Of a stretch of 64,000 bases of DNA, positions 37,621 through 47,805 are shown piece by piece. A program made the position numbers and the translations under genes. This stretch comes from CAIYXB01 sp038146805 (GTDB taxonomy: Bacteria > Cyanobacteriota > Vampirovibrionia > LMEP-6097): positions 124,001-188,000 of the forward strand of contig JAYQSH010000011.1 in the NCBI GenBank assembly GCA_038146805.1. Reading direction: 5' to 3'. Position 1 is the first letter of the stretch; every line of letters begins with the position of its first letter. A model generated the notes under the pieces. The model worked only from the letters and a program-made list of their open reading frames with translations, was not told where the DNA came from and did no database searches.

Positions 37621-38070
37621 CTATCTACTAAAAACTGGTTCAAGATAGTGATATTCACCTGAAGTAGTTATAAATTCTTTGAGACCTTGATGTTCATTAT
37701 CTGAAACGAGCAAAGATCCATTTGTCGCTAATAAAATAATCTTACCTTCTTCATTAATTTGAATACGCCCATCACCAAATATAGTTAGTTTATTAGGATC
37801 ATGAAAAAGAAATTTTTTCTCTGCATCTTCACCAGAAGCAAGTAACTTTAAACTTGGATATTTTCTAGAGTCTTTAAGGTCAGCATAATCAAATAAAATC
37901 ATATGCTCATGTTCCTGCTCATCCTCTCTTACAATAAAAGGATACTCACAACCTTGATGCTTGATTTTTATTGCAGCTAAAGAGCCCCTTTCGTTATAAA
38001 AATAATCTACAGAAAGCTCTAATCCACAGTTTTTAAAACATTTTGGCTTCTGATCTTTATCAAACTCCAT
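37621..38070 (-). CDS. Hypothetical acidic protein
   Basis: This is a 149-residue soluble protein with no signal or TM. It is rich in Glu/Asp and beta-prone stretches ('GDGRIQINEEGKIILLATNG'), which reads like a small beta-sandwich or repeat protein. Two Cys pairs sit near the N-terminus ('KCFKNCGLEL') and at 'HQGCEYPF'. I recognise no family. It is followed on the same strand, after reading 5' to 3', by nothing but the end of the second giant gene; upstream lies the 38100 gene, about 30 bases away, so the two may be one transcript. An immunity role for the nuclease paralogue is possible but unsupported. Confidence 0.5.
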   Translation of the reverse strand: MEFDKDQKPKCFKNCGLELSVDYFYNERGSLAAIKIKHQGCEYPFIVREDEQEHEHMILFDYADLKDSRKYPSLKLLASGEDAEKKFLFHDPNKLTIFGDGRIQINEEGKIILLATNGSLLVSDNEHQGLKEFITTSGEYHYLEPVFSR

Positions 38071-38099
38071 AGTTGAACCACTTATTTCACATCGACTTA

Positions 38100-39029
38100 T
38101 TAAATTTTGATTTTTTGCAATACTGTAGAATCAGAAATTAAGTAGCCACTTGAATCCCAAGCTGGAAACTTCTTATCACCAGTATAATTTTCTATTTTTC
38201 TTATTAATGATTTTTCAATAGGAGTGGGAAATATCTTTAATCCAACTTTATAATCTTCAATGACTGGTTTTTTGATCGGTCCAGATTCTGGGAAATATAA
38301 ATTTAGAACATCAATAGCAGCATGTTTATAATAAGAGTCGTATTGATTAAACATGAAAACTTCTGTAAGTTGATCTGAGAAATCAGCAATCTTAGGTTTC
38401 AAACTTGAAACTACCTTTAAAAACTCTAAATCTGATATTTCTAAATCTTTTTGAGGATCTTGATACTCAGCTTCTATAAATTCTTTGAGCCATAAAAACC
38501 TATTTGGATATGCCTCATCAAATAAAAACGGTCTTATATACTCAGATGTGTATGAATCTCGAATAAAAGCTAGAATTGCTTCTCTTGATTTTTTATTTTC
38601 TAAATTTGGATCAAGAGTAATTAAAGTTTCTAATGCATGTTCTTTAGTTGATAAGTCAATATCTTCATTCAAAATTTTTGCAACATCAGCTAATGCTTCT
38701 TTATCTCTAAATTGAGCAATTAGTCTTAAAACATGATTTAGTAACTCCACATCATCTTTATTTGAGTCAATATCTTTTAATACCTTTCTCAATTTTGCTT
38801 TTGTCGTCTCAATATCTTTTTTTACTTTATCATCTTCCGCAAACAATGCTGATAGATCTTGCTTTGTTGCACTGCTAGTTTTAGAACTAGGAATAGAAGT
38901 GAAAACGTTTATAATTTTTTCCAACCAAGACAGCCATTTGTGTTGCTTCAAATTTTTTTTTTCAGCACTGCTTTTAGTATTAGTAAAAACACCAAATTGA
39001 TTTTTAAATAATTTAAAAAGACTACTCAT
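38100..39029 (-). CDS. Hypothetical alpha-helical (HEAT-like) protein
   Basis: From ATG 39029 ('MSSLFKLFKNQFGVF') the protein has about 309 residues. A longer start at 39077 adds 16 residues with no support. A basic N-terminus and Ser/Lys linker lead into paired helices such as 'LLNHVLRLIAQFRDKEALAD' and 'KEHALETLITLDPNLENKKS', which look like HEAT-type repeats. There is no signal peptide and no catalytic motif. An A/T-rich TATTATATAT sits a few bases before the ATG, so the message may be almost leaderless. The function is unknown; it belongs to the accessory island. Confidence 0.5.
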   Translation of the reverse strand: MSSLFKLFKNQFGVFTNTKSSAEKKNLKQHKWLSWLEKIINVFTSIPSSKTSSATKQDLSALFAEDDKVKKDIETTKAKLRKVLKDIDSNKDDVELLNHVLRLIAQFRDKEALADVAKILNEDIDLSTKEHALETLITLDPNLENKKSREAILAFIRDSYTSEYIRPFLFDEAYPNRFLWLKEFIEAEYQDPQKDLEISDLEFLKVVSSLKPKIADFSDQLTEVFMFNQYDSYYKHAAIDVLNLYFPESGPIKKPVIEDYKVGLKIFPTPIEKSLIRKIENYTGDKKFPAWDSSGYLISDSTVLQKIKI

Positions 39030-39380
39030 ACAAGATATATAATAACACGCTCTAGATAAGAAAATAGGTGTTATCAACCAAATTTTGTGAATTTTTATTT
39101 AATTTAACAGAATTTACAATAAATTCTTCAGGTCTCATCTACAAGCTTATTGTTATCAGTAAACTAATTAGTTCAATTCACTATAATCAGTACCTTCACA
39201 ACACTGCGGACCGTGTTCATTTTGTCTCATGGTTCAGTAAATGAACTTAGTCAATAAAAACCACATTTAAAAGAATAAATACAAGCTTTTTTTAAAAACT
39301 CCCATAATTTATAAGTATCAAAGAAACCATTATATTCACTTAAAAACCGCTATCCATAGACGGTGTTCAAAGTAAGGCTA
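39030..39380. other. Gene-free spacer with one TGAGACA-type repeat
   Basis: I see no coding frame. It holds one copy of the dispersed repeat (39196-39231), with core CTGCGGACCGTGTTCATTTT and right arm TGTCTCA; its left arm has decayed. The rest is A+T-rich sequence with no clear terminator. Confidence 0.6.
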
Positions 39381-41486
39381 TTAACGACGCCAACGCATTC
39401 TATTGCCGGGCTTAAAAATTCTTCTTGAGCTTGAACATGAACTAGAAAATCTTGAAGAACATGGTTGTTGATATGCTCTTTGGCGTAATGCATAATTATC
39501 AACAGCTTTTGCTATAGTTTTTTCACGGTCTTGCTCAGCCACAGCTTGCTTAGCTATATCAACATTGTTTTCTGGTGCCTGTGCTTCTTTAAATTTGTTT
39601 ATTTGTGCTGAAAAATCTTCACCTGCAAGTTTAAAATCTTTATCTAAATATGACCAACCGGTTTGGGAATTATCATTTTTAACTGCATAGCGCACTTTCC
39701 CTTGTGAATCTGTTCTTTCATAAAACTCTTTTTTTGTACTCGCATCACTAAACATTGTATAGTTAGCTCCATCTTGACCTTCTACATCTTTTTTCAAATC
39801 TACAATATCAATTCTTTCTTTGGCAATATGGTCTTTGATTTGCGCTAAAGACTGCAAATTCGTCATATCATCTATTCTTAAAGAATCACTATCTGTCACT
39901 TGAGCGACTGAACTTCTTTGTAAAGTCTGCGCTAACAAATTAACAATTGCTTGAGTCTCTGGAGAATCTAAAGCTTCACTCACCTGTTTTTCAACTTCAT
40001 GCTCTACAGCACTACGCATTTGAGAATTTGCCTGTGCTTTTGAAGCTTCATATCCTTTATTCATTTTATTTGTAACTTCTCTACCTACACGACCACTTCC
40101 TCTATAACCGGGTCTCCAACTACTAGCCGCACTTATTGCCGCGGATTTGAACAATGCTTTAAAACCTCTTAAGTTATTGATTTGACATCTGGCTTGTCTG
40201 CGCACTTCTTCCTGATGTTGAATTTCTTTTTTACTATTAGCTTCTTGATTTGCATTTTTTTCAGCAGTACTTTGAGGATCTTCTAAGATATTTTTTGCAA
40301 TATCTTTTGAAATTCTCACAGCATCACTTGCATCAAGTTCACCATTTTCACCAACTATTGTATTTTCACCTGCACTAAGATCTGCTTTTAATTGAGCAAT
40401 GTTTAGATCTATGCCAGCATCTTCTGCAAAAAAATCTAGCGCATCAACTAATGTATCAGCTATTAGAGTTTGAGCTTTTGCTGTGTCTTCTTTTGCTAAT
40501 GTTAATTGCAAATCATCACGCATTAAGTCTTTTGCTGGATATTCAGAATCTAAAAATGCTTGGGCAAAATTTATTAAAGAAGCAAAATCATCACTAGTTA
40601 AATTATCTACTTTAGATTGTATAAAACCATTTAATTTATTATCAAAATTTGAAGCAAAACCATCTTTATTAAAAGTATTGGCAACCAAAGAGCCCACAAG
40701 TTCTTTTTGAGAAGCAATTAATTTCTCTTTGTCTGCATCAGAATTTCTTGATTCTTGATATTGAGTCATTGCTTTTAGCAAAACACTCGCAGATTGTTTT
40801 TGTTGTGCTTCAGCAGATAAATCTTTGTTTTGTTGAATTTGATTCAAAGAATTTATAGTGTCCACAAAGATTTTTTTATCCGCTTCTGTCTCACTTGGAA
40901 AAGCTTGAATTGTATCAACCAAAGCTTTAAGTTCTAAATCAGACATTTTAGGATTTGCATCTCTAAAACTAGCTAGTAAAATTTCTTTTTGTTTTTCTGT
41001 ACCAAGGGCTTGAGTATTTGTTTTAAGTGCATGTACAAAATGCCCTTGTCTTATTTCTTTGGGCTTATCACTTAGAGCAAAAATATCATTTAAAGATTTT
41101 TCAATCATTTGTTCGTCATTAGGCAAATGAGCAATATAACTTGAAATTGTAGCAATACTTTGTTTTTTTTCGACATCAGATAAAGTAGTATCTGCATTAA
41201 TTGCAACTTGTATCTTGTTTTTTATATTATTTTTTTGATCTTGCAAAGAAAGAGCTTGTTTTTTATCAGCAAGACTTTTCTGTAAAACAGCTGACGTAAG
41301 TAAAGTTTTTGCACCTTTAAAAAAAGTTTTTTTCAAATTCGCAAAGGCAAAAAGACTTGGCTCTTTTGGCTTTGTATCAGCTTGAGTTTCTAAGTTGTTT
41401 TGAGAATCTGTTTTAGTTTCATCAACAATAGGATCTTGTTTTTTTGATTGCTGAGGGCTTTCAGGTATTTGTGTTATCGGGTCCAT
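39381..41486 (-). CDS. Large hypothetical helical protein with Ser/Arg/Cys-rich tail
   Basis: The 701-residue protein is highly charged and mostly alpha-helical. The N-terminus (positions 1-45) is a polar Asp/Gln/Thr/Lys linker with no signal peptide. Residues ~70-330 read as successive short helical pairs ('DTTLSDVEKKQSIATISSYI', 'NPKMSDLELKALVDTIQAF') that suggest an internal repeat of ~60-70 residues. The end is basic and cysteine-bearing ('QPCSSRFSSSCSSSRRIFKP'). No family is recognised. Composition and location resemble the giant coiled-coil paralogues, so it may belong to the same effector or surface system; this is inference. It is convergent with nothing and stands upstream of no operon partner. 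Confidence 0.55.
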   Translation of the reverse strand: MDPITQIPESPQQSKKQDPIVDETKTDSQNNLETQADTKPKEPSLFAFANLKKTFFKGAKTLLTSAVLQKSLADKKQALSLQDQKNNIKNKIQVAINADTTLSDVEKKQSIATISSYIAHLPNDEQMIEKSLNDIFALSDKPKEIRQGHFVHALKTNTQALGTEKQKEILLASFRDANPKMSDLELKALVDTIQAFPSETEADKKIFVDTINSLNQIQQNKDLSAEAQQKQSASVLLKAMTQYQESRNSDADKEKLIASQKELVGSLVANTFNKDGFASNFDNKLNGFIQSKVDNLTSDDFASLINFAQAFLDSEYPAKDLMRDDLQLTLAKEDTAKAQTLIADTLVDALDFFAEDAGIDLNIAQLKADLSAGENTIVGENGELDASDAVRISKDIAKNILEDPQSTAEKNANQEANSKKEIQHQEEVRRQARCQINNLRGFKALFKSAAISAASSWRPGYRGSGRVGREVTNKMNKGYEASKAQANSQMRSAVEHEVEKQVSEALDSPETQAIVNLLAQTLQRSSVAQVTDSDSLRIDDMTNLQSLAQIKDHIAKERIDIVDLKKDVEGQDGANYTMFSDASTKKEFYERTDSQGKVRYAVKNDNSQTGWSYLDKDFKLAGEDFSAQINKFKEAQAPENNVDIAKQAVAEQDREKTIAKAVDNYALRQRAYQQPCSSRFSSSCSSSRRIFKPGNRMRWRR

Positions 41487-41566
41487 GGATTATGCCTTAA
41501 ATAACCCAGTAAAATACTTATAACAAATTTCTTTTAAGAGTTGGTTAAGGATTTTGGCACAGCAAG

Positions 41567-43339
41567 CTAAATATCTTTATAACTCAAAACTTCAGCGCGA
41601 GCACCAAAATGTGTCACTGCTCCCAAATGAGCAGAACTCACTAGTTGAGAATATTTCCATAAAGTACCACTTTGATATTGGTTTTCTTTGATTTGCAAAT
41701 CTAAAATTCTTTTTGCCATTTCATCTTCACTTAAATCAATATCCAGACTACCATTTACTGCGTCAATAATAATTTGATCTCCATCTTGAACTAGCGCAAT
41801 TGCACCTTTATCATAAGCCTCAGGTGAAACATGCCCAATACAAAATCCACGAGTACCACCCGAAAACCTACCATCAGTAATTAAAGCAACTTTTTCTCCC
41901 ATACCTTGACCATAAATAGCCGCAGTTGTTGCCAACATTTCACGCATTCCCGGACCACCCTTAGGACCTTCATAACGAATCACCAATACATCACCTTCTT
42001 TATAATCACGGGCTTCAACAGCCTTAAAGGCTTCTTCTTCACTATCAAAAACACGTGCAGGACCTTTATGATAAAGATTTTTCATACCAGCAACTTTTAC
42101 AATAGCTCCATTAGGTGCAAGATTACCTTTTAAAGTGACCACACCACCAGAGTCACGAATTGGTTTTGCAACAGAAAAAATTATATCCTGTTCCTGTTGC
42201 CATAAGGCTTCTACTTTATCAGCATATTCATCTGCGTTTTCACCAATTGTTTTTCCATTAACTGTTATACAATCTCTATGCATGTGACCAGAGTCACATA
42301 AAATTTTAATTACAGTTTGAATACCACCATACTCATACAAATCTTTTGCCACGTATTTTCCACCGGGTTTCAAATTCACAATATAAGGTGTCTTTTTGAA
42401 AATTTCTCCAACAGCTTGCATATCAAAATCAATACCAGCTTCATTAGCAATAGCAGGTAAATGCAAAGCCGCATTAGTTGAACCACCAGTCGCAGCAACA
42501 ATCGCAGCTGCATTTTCAAGCGCTTTTCTGGTAACAATTTCTCTTGGTAAAATATTTTTTGCTAAAGTATTCATGATCTCAAAACCACTTTTAGCAGCAT
42601 AGCTATCACGCTCTTCATAAGGAGCAGGTGGCGCAGAAGATCCCGGCAAAGCAAGTCCAATCGCCTCAGATACACAAGCCATGGTATTTGCAGTATATTG
42701 TCCACCACAAGCACCAGCCGACGGACAAGCTACATCTTTCAATGCATCTAATTCTTCTCTCGACATTTCACCAGCATCAAACTTACCAACACCTTCAAAA
42801 ACATCAACAATAGTTACATCTTGTCCTTTATGTTTGCCTGGCAAAATACTACCACCATACATAAAAATACTTGGAATATTTAAACGCACCATTGCCATCA
42901 TCATTCCGGGCAAAGACTTGTCACAGCCAGCAATACCCAACAAAGCATCGTAGCAATGTCCACGTACAGAAAGCTCAACAGAATCTGCGATAACTTCACG
43001 AGAAACCAACGAAGATTTCATACCTTGGTGCCCCATGGCAATTCCATCTGTCACAGTAATTGTATGAATACCAAAAGGTAAACCACCATTTTCTTTAACA
43101 GCTTTTTTGGCAACAATTGCTTGTTTTGGCAAATCAATATTACAAGGTGCACTCTCGTTACCACAATCAACTACACACACATAAGGTCTTGTTTCAGCAG
43201 CATCACCGATACCTTCAGGAAAAGCATCTGTTTTTAAATTTTTGAGCATTGTCAATCTACCTTCGCAACCATGTACACGATTAATATATCTACTTGGAAG
43301 TTTATGGTCTAAAAAACGGGGGTCTAAGTCTTGTGGCAT
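41567..43339 (-). CDS. ilvD: Dihydroxy-acid dehydratase
   Basis: The 590-residue protein is of full family length. The iron-sulfur ligands are seen in 'VVDCGNESAPCNIDL', 'GIAGCDKSLPGM' and 'CPSAGACGGQYTANTMACVSE'. Other conserved stretches are 'DGIAMGHQGMKSSLVSREVI' and 'DGRFSGGTRGFCIGHVSPEA'. It dehydrates 2,3-dihydroxy acids in valine, leucine and isoleucine synthesis. Together with leuB at 57.3 kb it shows branched-chain amino-acid synthesis, though the two are not clustered. No T-box or leader peptide is visible upstream. Confidence 0.95.
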   Translation of the reverse strand: MPQDLDPRFLDHKLPSRYINRVHGCEGRLTMLKNLKTDAFPEGIGDAAETRPYVCVVDCGNESAPCNIDLPKQAIVAKKAVKENGGLPFGIHTITVTDGIAMGHQGMKSSLVSREVIADSVELSVRGHCYDALLGIAGCDKSLPGMMMAMVRLNIPSIFMYGGSILPGKHKGQDVTIVDVFEGVGKFDAGEMSREELDALKDVACPSAGACGGQYTANTMACVSEAIGLALPGSSAPPAPYEERDSYAAKSGFEIMNTLAKNILPREIVTRKALENAAAIVAATGGSTNAALHLPAIANEAGIDFDMQAVGEIFKKTPYIVNLKPGGKYVAKDLYEYGGIQTVIKILCDSGHMHRDCITVNGKTIGENADEYADKVEALWQQEQDIIFSVAKPIRDSGGVVTLKGNLAPNGAIVKVAGMKNLYHKGPARVFDSEEEAFKAVEARDYKEGDVLVIRYEGPKGGPGMREMLATTAAIYGQGMGEKVALITDGRFSGGTRGFCIGHVSPEAYDKGAIALVQDGDQIIIDAVNGSLDIDLSEDEMAKRILDLQIKENQYQSGTLWKYSQLVSSAHLGAVTHFGARAEVLSYKDI

Positions 43340-43365
43340 AACTATAATTATAACGAGATCAAGAC

Positions 43366-45096
43366 TTAATAAACAAGTTCTTGATTTGCTTCAAAATTGA
43401 TAATATCAGATCTGGTAATTATCCCTACTAGCTTATTGCAATCAGAATCATCAACAACAAGTAGACGACCAATTTTATATTCGTAAAGTCTAATAATTGC
43501 AGTATGCAAATTATCAGTTGGTCTTAAAACTTTTAATTCGGTTGACATAATATTTTTCACCAAAAAATCATCATATTTCATTTTGTTACTAATACGATGT
43601 AAATCTTGAGTCGTTACAATACCAACTAATTTTTTTTCTGCATTTAAAACCGGAAAACCACTATGGTCAGTTTTGTCGAAAGCTTCAATCAAAGTAACTA
43701 GAGCTTGATCTTCTTGAATAGTATCAACTTTTTTGGTCATCGCATCTTCAACAGAAAATCTTTGTAAGTATGATGGTGAAGAATATTCTTTAATATCAAT
43801 TCCATCTCTTTCTAACAAACATCTATAAATACTACCCTCTTTAAGCCTCTCAGCGCTTACGTTTGCAATAATACAAGCAAACATCAAAGGTAAAACCAGT
43901 TCATAATTTCCGGTCAATTCAAAAAGCATAACAATACTTGTAATTGGTGCTCTAGAAACAGCCGTAAAAAATGCTCCCATACCAACAAAAGCAAAATTTG
44001 CTGGAATAATTCCCCAATCAGGAAAGGCAAGTGCACTTAAATGACCAATAATAGATCCAAGTAATGCTCCTAAAATTATTGAAGGTGCAAAAATTCCTCC
44101 CGGAATACCACTACCATAAGCAATTACTGTCAAAAAATATTTTCCAAAAAAAATCAAAATCATTAAAGACAAAGGCAAAGCCTCTGCTAAAACATTTGCC
44201 AAAGTATGATGCCCACCACCAATGGCTTGTGGCAAATACAAAGCAAACATTCCTGTAATAAAACCAGCTATGCCACCCCAAGCCCATTTGGGGATTTTGT
44301 TGGTAAAGAGTTTTTCGTAGGTATTTAAACTATAAAGAATTGATCTTTGAAAATAAACACCAAAAATCGCACAAATCACTCCTAATAAAATAAAAAGTGG
44401 CAATCCCAAAAGTCCAGTCACATGATCAGATTCAAATTGAAAAGTAAAAACATCTCCATAAAGTAAGCGACAAGTAACTGCCGCAGAAACCGAACCTACA
44501 ATAGCAGGACCTAATGCCAAACTCGACATATTACGATCAAGTTCTTCTATTACAAAAATCACACCTGCAATTGGCGTATTAAAAGCTGCTGCCAAACCAG
44601 CACCAGCACCACTTGCAACTGCTCGTTTTCTGTGCTTACCACCAAGCGCTCTTGAAATTTTTGAAGCCAAAGATGCACCAATATGCACAGTTGGTCCTTC
44701 ACGTCCCAAGGACATACCAGAAGCAATAGCAACAACACCACCGATGAATTTCACAAAGGCTGTTCGAAGTTTAATAACAACACTACTTGTATTTAGTGCT
44801 TGTTTTACTTGTGGTATGCCACTACCTTTTGCATCAGGTGCATATCTTTGGGTAATCCAACCTGCAAGTAAGCCCCCTAATGTTGCCACCACGGGCAAAA
44901 CCAAAAAACCATACCATTCACCAGAATTTAAAAAAGAGAATTTTGCAATCATACTTGCTAAAAATTCAATTGATTTTCTAAAAGCAACTGCAAAAGCACC
45001 AATGATTACTCCAATTAAAGCTACTCTAATTAAAATTTGTGTTTTAAAATCAAAACTCTCAGACAAAAATTTTTGTAGTTTTTGAATTTCGCTCAA
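43366..45096 (-). CDS. ClC-family chloride channel/antiporter with CBS pair
   Basis: The 576-residue protein carries the ClC selectivity motifs GSGIPQ (91-96), GREGPTVHIG (131-140) and 'GGIFAPSIILGALLG'. Two CBS domains follow at the C-terminus ('MTKKVDTIQEDQALVTLIEA', 'MSTELKVLRPTDNLHTAII'). The gating Glu in GREGP is kept. It moves chloride (or fluoride/nitrate) across the inner membrane, with CBS domains for nucleotide sensing. The start overlaps the der stop by four bases (ATGA-type), so der and this gene form an operon. Confidence 0.93.
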   Translation of the reverse strand: MSEIQKLQKFLSESFDFKTQILIRVALIGVIIGAFAVAFRKSIEFLASMIAKFSFLNSGEWYGFLVLPVVATLGGLLAGWITQRYAPDAKGSGIPQVKQALNTSSVVIKLRTAFVKFIGGVVAIASGMSLGREGPTVHIGASLASKISRALGGKHRKRAVASGAGAGLAAAFNTPIAGVIFVIEELDRNMSSLALGPAIVGSVSAAVTCRLLYGDVFTFQFESDHVTGLLGLPLFILLGVICAIFGVYFQRSILYSLNTYEKLFTNKIPKWAWGGIAGFITGMFALYLPQAIGGGHHTLANVLAEALPLSLMILIFFGKYFLTVIAYGSGIPGGIFAPSIILGALLGSIIGHLSALAFPDWGIIPANFAFVGMGAFFTAVSRAPITSIVMLFELTGNYELVLPLMFACIIANVSAERLKEGSIYRCLLERDGIDIKEYSSPSYLQRFSVEDAMTKKVDTIQEDQALVTLIEAFDKTDHSGFPVLNAEKKLVGIVTTQDLHRISNKMKYDDFLVKNIMSTELKVLRPTDNLHTAIIRLYEYKIGRLLVVDDSDCNKLVGIITRSDIINFEANQELVY

Positions 45097-46442
45097 TTTC
45101 TTTTATTTTCCTCAGCTTTGAAATTGATTCTAATTGGACTTCCTTGAAAACCAAAATATTGTCTAAATTGATTTTGTAAAAAACGTTTATATGACTCAGG
45201 CACGAGCTCTGGATAATTTGTAAAAAACACAAACTCTGGTGGTGACACTGCCACTTGCGTAACAAATTTAATTTTGATTGCCTTTTGCTTAACAATCGGA
45301 GCTGGTTGAAACACACTAATATCACTAATGACTTTATTTAAAACATTAGTTGAAATTTTCTTTTTATGTTCGTTACTTACAGTTTCAATCATTTGCCACA
45401 ATTTATCTGTTCTTTGACCTGTTATTGCAGAAATATATTCCTTAGGTGCATAATCTATAAAACGTAATTTGTAGTCTAATTGTTCTTTGTATTTGATCAA
45501 TTTAACATTATCTTCTTTAATTTCAGGATCAACTAAGTCCCATTTATTCATCAAAACAACACAGGCTTTGCCTTTTGCTTCAATCAAAGCAGCAATTTTT
45601 TGATCTTGATCAGTAACAATCTCAGGATCTGAAGCATCAATAATCAACACAGCTACATCACAAGCGGCAATAGAATAGGTAGTGCGAATATTTGAAAATC
45701 TTTCTACTTCTTCTTTAACTTTTGATTTTTTTCTAAGTCCAGCCGTATCAACCAATTCAAAAAACATGCCATGTCTTTTTAAACGAGTATTAATCGCATC
45801 TCTTGTAGTACCACTTGTATCGCTAACAATCGATCTTTCTTCTCCAAGTAATTTATTAAACAAACTTGATTTACCAACATTTGGCTTACCCACAATAGCA
45901 ACTTTTAAATATTTTTCATCACTTAGACTTGGCACAAAATCTGCAAAATCTTTGTTGATATCACTAAGCATCTCACTTAAGCCATGCGAACCATGCAAAG
46001 CACTAATTGGATAAACATTCTCAAAACCCAATCCATAAAACTCATAGACCATCTGATCTCTTTCATGACTATCAGATTTATTTGCGGCTAGATAAACTGG
46101 TTTATTACAATACTTTCTTAAAATATTTGCAACTTGATCATCTTGCGCAGTAATACCTGTGCTTATATCAGTAATGAAAATTACTGCATCAGCTTCTTCG
46201 ATAGCAAGCATCGCTTGTTTTTTTATATCTTCAGCAAATGTATCTTCGTTGTCAAAAGTAATTCCACCAGTATCAATAATTGTGAACTCTTGCTCTTCCC
46301 ATTGAAAATCAATATAGTTTCTATCTCGTGTAATTCCTGCTTGTTCACCAACAATGGCATGTTTTTTTTCAGCAAGTCTATTTACAAGAGTGCTTTTTCC
46401 TACGTTTGGTCTACCTATAATTGCTAGTTTAATTTTTGCCAT
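45093..46442 (-). CDS. der: Ribosome-assembly GTPase Der (EngA)
   Basis: The 449-residue protein has two tandem GTPase domains: G1 'GRPNVGKST' with 'DTGG' and 'NKSD', then 'GKPNVGKSS' with 'DTAG' and 'NKWD'. A C-terminal KH-like domain ends with 'RQYFGFQGSPIRINFKAEEN'. This doubled layout is unique to Der, which acts in 50S subunit maturation. It is the first gene of the der-ClC pair. Confidence 0.96.
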   Translation of the reverse strand: MAKIKLAIIGRPNVGKSTLVNRLAEKKHAIVGEQAGITRDRNYIDFQWEEQEFTIIDTGGITFDNEDTFAEDIKKQAMLAIEEADAVIFITDISTGITAQDDQVANILRKYCNKPVYLAANKSDSHERDQMVYEFYGLGFENVYPISALHGSHGLSEMLSDINKDFADFVPSLSDEKYLKVAIVGKPNVGKSSLFNKLLGEERSIVSDTSGTTRDAINTRLKRHGMFFELVDTAGLRKKSKVKEEVERFSNIRTTYSIAACDVAVLIIDASDPEIVTDQDQKIAALIEAKGKACVVLMNKWDLVDPEIKEDNVKLIKYKEQLDYKLRFIDYAPKEYISAITGQRTDKLWQMIETVSNEHKKKISTNVLNKVISDISVFQPAPIVKQKAIKIKFVTQVAVSPPEFVFFTNYPELVPESYKRFLQNQFRQYFGFQGSPIRINFKAEENKRN

Positions 46443-46560
46443 CGTGTAAAAACCGATATGTAATAATAGGTTAGCTCTTTTATGAATTAAAAAACAGTGG
46501 GCACAACACTATGTTATACAAAATTTAATATTCTCAGGATTTTCGTTTGGCTACACGTCC

Positions 46561-46602
46561 TTAAGGATTCACTTCCTGATCCAAGAGTACCTAGTTCAAG
46601 GT
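46561..46602. repeat. Diverged partial copy of the 61-kb intergenic element
   Basis: TTAAGGATTCACTTCCTGAT and the following CCAAG match 61097-61121 (TTAAAGATTCACTCCCTGAA then ACAAG) apart from a few substitutions. It lies ~50 bases upstream of the GT9 gene, as the 61-kb copy lies upstream of a small secreted-protein gene. Confidence 0.4.
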
Positions 46603-46649
46603 GGCTCTTTACTATTTTTTGCAATAATTGGCTAAAATAAAGGTTTCAG

Positions 46650-47654
46650 ATGCGCATTTTGATAATTAAGTTAAGTTCAATTGGTGATTTAATTCATTGT
46701 GTACCTGCTTACAGACAGCTAAAAAAACATCTGCCTCATGCAAAAATTGATTGGCTTGTCTATAAAAACCTAAGTTCTTGTCTTGAAAATTTTGTTGAAC
46801 AAGACAATCGCATTGAACTTGAAGACAAAAACTTTTTTACACTAATTAAAAAAGCCCAAAGTTTAAAATCACAATATGACTATGTAATAGATTTACAGGG
46901 ACTTTTTAAAACTGCTCTATTAGCAAAAATCATAAATGCTAAGTCAAGCTATGGTTTTAATTTTCCTCGAGAAAGTTGGGCAAAATATTTTTATACAAAA
47001 TCATTTTGTGACTTTGTTAGTTTAAATTCAAAAAAACATATTATTGAGCAAAACCTTGAATTAATTGAAAGTTTTTTAGAACAAGTGCTCCATATTAAAG
47101 CAAATACTGAAATTGATTTTTCTTTTGCAAGCCCAATTAAGCCTAAAAAACAAGAAACAGAAAAAAAACAACTCTGTATTATTCCAGCAACCACTTGGGA
47201 ATCAAAACATTGGCATATTAATAATTGGGTTGAACTTTTAAAAAGAATCGATTGTTCGCAATATGAAATTTATGCAACTGGATCTCCTGCAAACAGCAAA
47301 TATTTAAATAGCATCAGAGAACTTAGTGCAACACCTCTAAAAATTATCGACAATAAAAAACTACCAGAGCTTTTTGATTTTTATGGTCAAATGGATACTA
47401 TTATTGGTGTTGACACAGGTCCTTTACATATTGCAGCCGCAAGTTTATTTGCAAAAAAAGACCAGAAAAAAATCATTGGCATTTATGGACCGACAAGTGC
47501 ATCACGTTCTGGTCCTTATGGATTTAGTGCATTAAGTGCAGATGAAATACTCGCAAAACAAGCCAGCAACAAAAAAACACTTAGCGCTGATGAAAACTCT
47601 ATTGACAGCATTAGCGTAGATATGGTCTTAGAAAGTGCCAGCCTTGTGTTGTAA
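46650..47654 (+). CDS. Heptosyltransferase-like GT9 glycosyltransferase
   Basis: The 334-residue protein begins 'MRILIIKLSSIGDLIHCVPA', the WaaC/WaaF-type donor fold start, followed by 'VIDLQGLFKTALLAKI'. The C-terminal half has 'IGVDTGPLHIAAA' and 'IIGIYGPTSASRSGPYG', the ADP-heptose-binding signature. It transfers heptose (or a related sugar) to the lipopolysaccharide inner core at the cytoplasmic face, indicating an LPS-bearing outer membrane. No other LPS gene is adjacent. I cannot distinguish heptosyltransferase I from II. Confidence 0.9.
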   Translation: MRILIIKLSSIGDLIHCVPAYRQLKKHLPHAKIDWLVYKNLSSCLENFVEQDNRIELEDKNFFTLIKKAQSLKSQYDYVIDLQGLFKTALLAKIINAKSSYGFNFPRESWAKYFYTKSFCDFVSLNSKKHIIEQNLELIESFLEQVLHIKANTEIDFSFASPIKPKKQETEKKQLCIIPATTWESKHWHINNWVELLKRIDCSQYEIYATGSPANSKYLNSIRELSATPLKIIDNKKLPELFDFYGQMDTIIGVDTGPLHIAAASLFAKKDQKKIIGIYGPTSASRSGPYGFSALSADEILAKQASNKKTLSADENSIDSISVDMVLESASLVL

Positions 47655-47666
47655 AATCTCTTGGTG

Positions 47667-47783
47667 CTATTAACAAATTTCAAGAACGAGGCTTTTCACT
47701 GCCAAAAATAGTCCTGAGTTTACTGCGTGTAAATGATGACTTTGAGGCACGAAAGTAAGGCCGTTATCGGGATTTGTTAATAG
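47667..47783. repeat. MITE-like element, copy 1 of the CTRTTAAC family
   Basis: The 117-bp unit ends in CTATTAACAAA / TTTGTTAATAG. It matches 63534-63648 along its length (for example TGAGTTTACTG and GTAAATGATGACTTTGAG). The inner arms (near AGGCTTTTCACTGCC and GGCACGAAAGTAAGGCC) can also pair, giving a long imperfect hairpin. It has no coding capacity. Confidence 0.75.
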
Positions 47784-47805
47784 TAGCTATGTTAATTTAC
47801 TAAAT

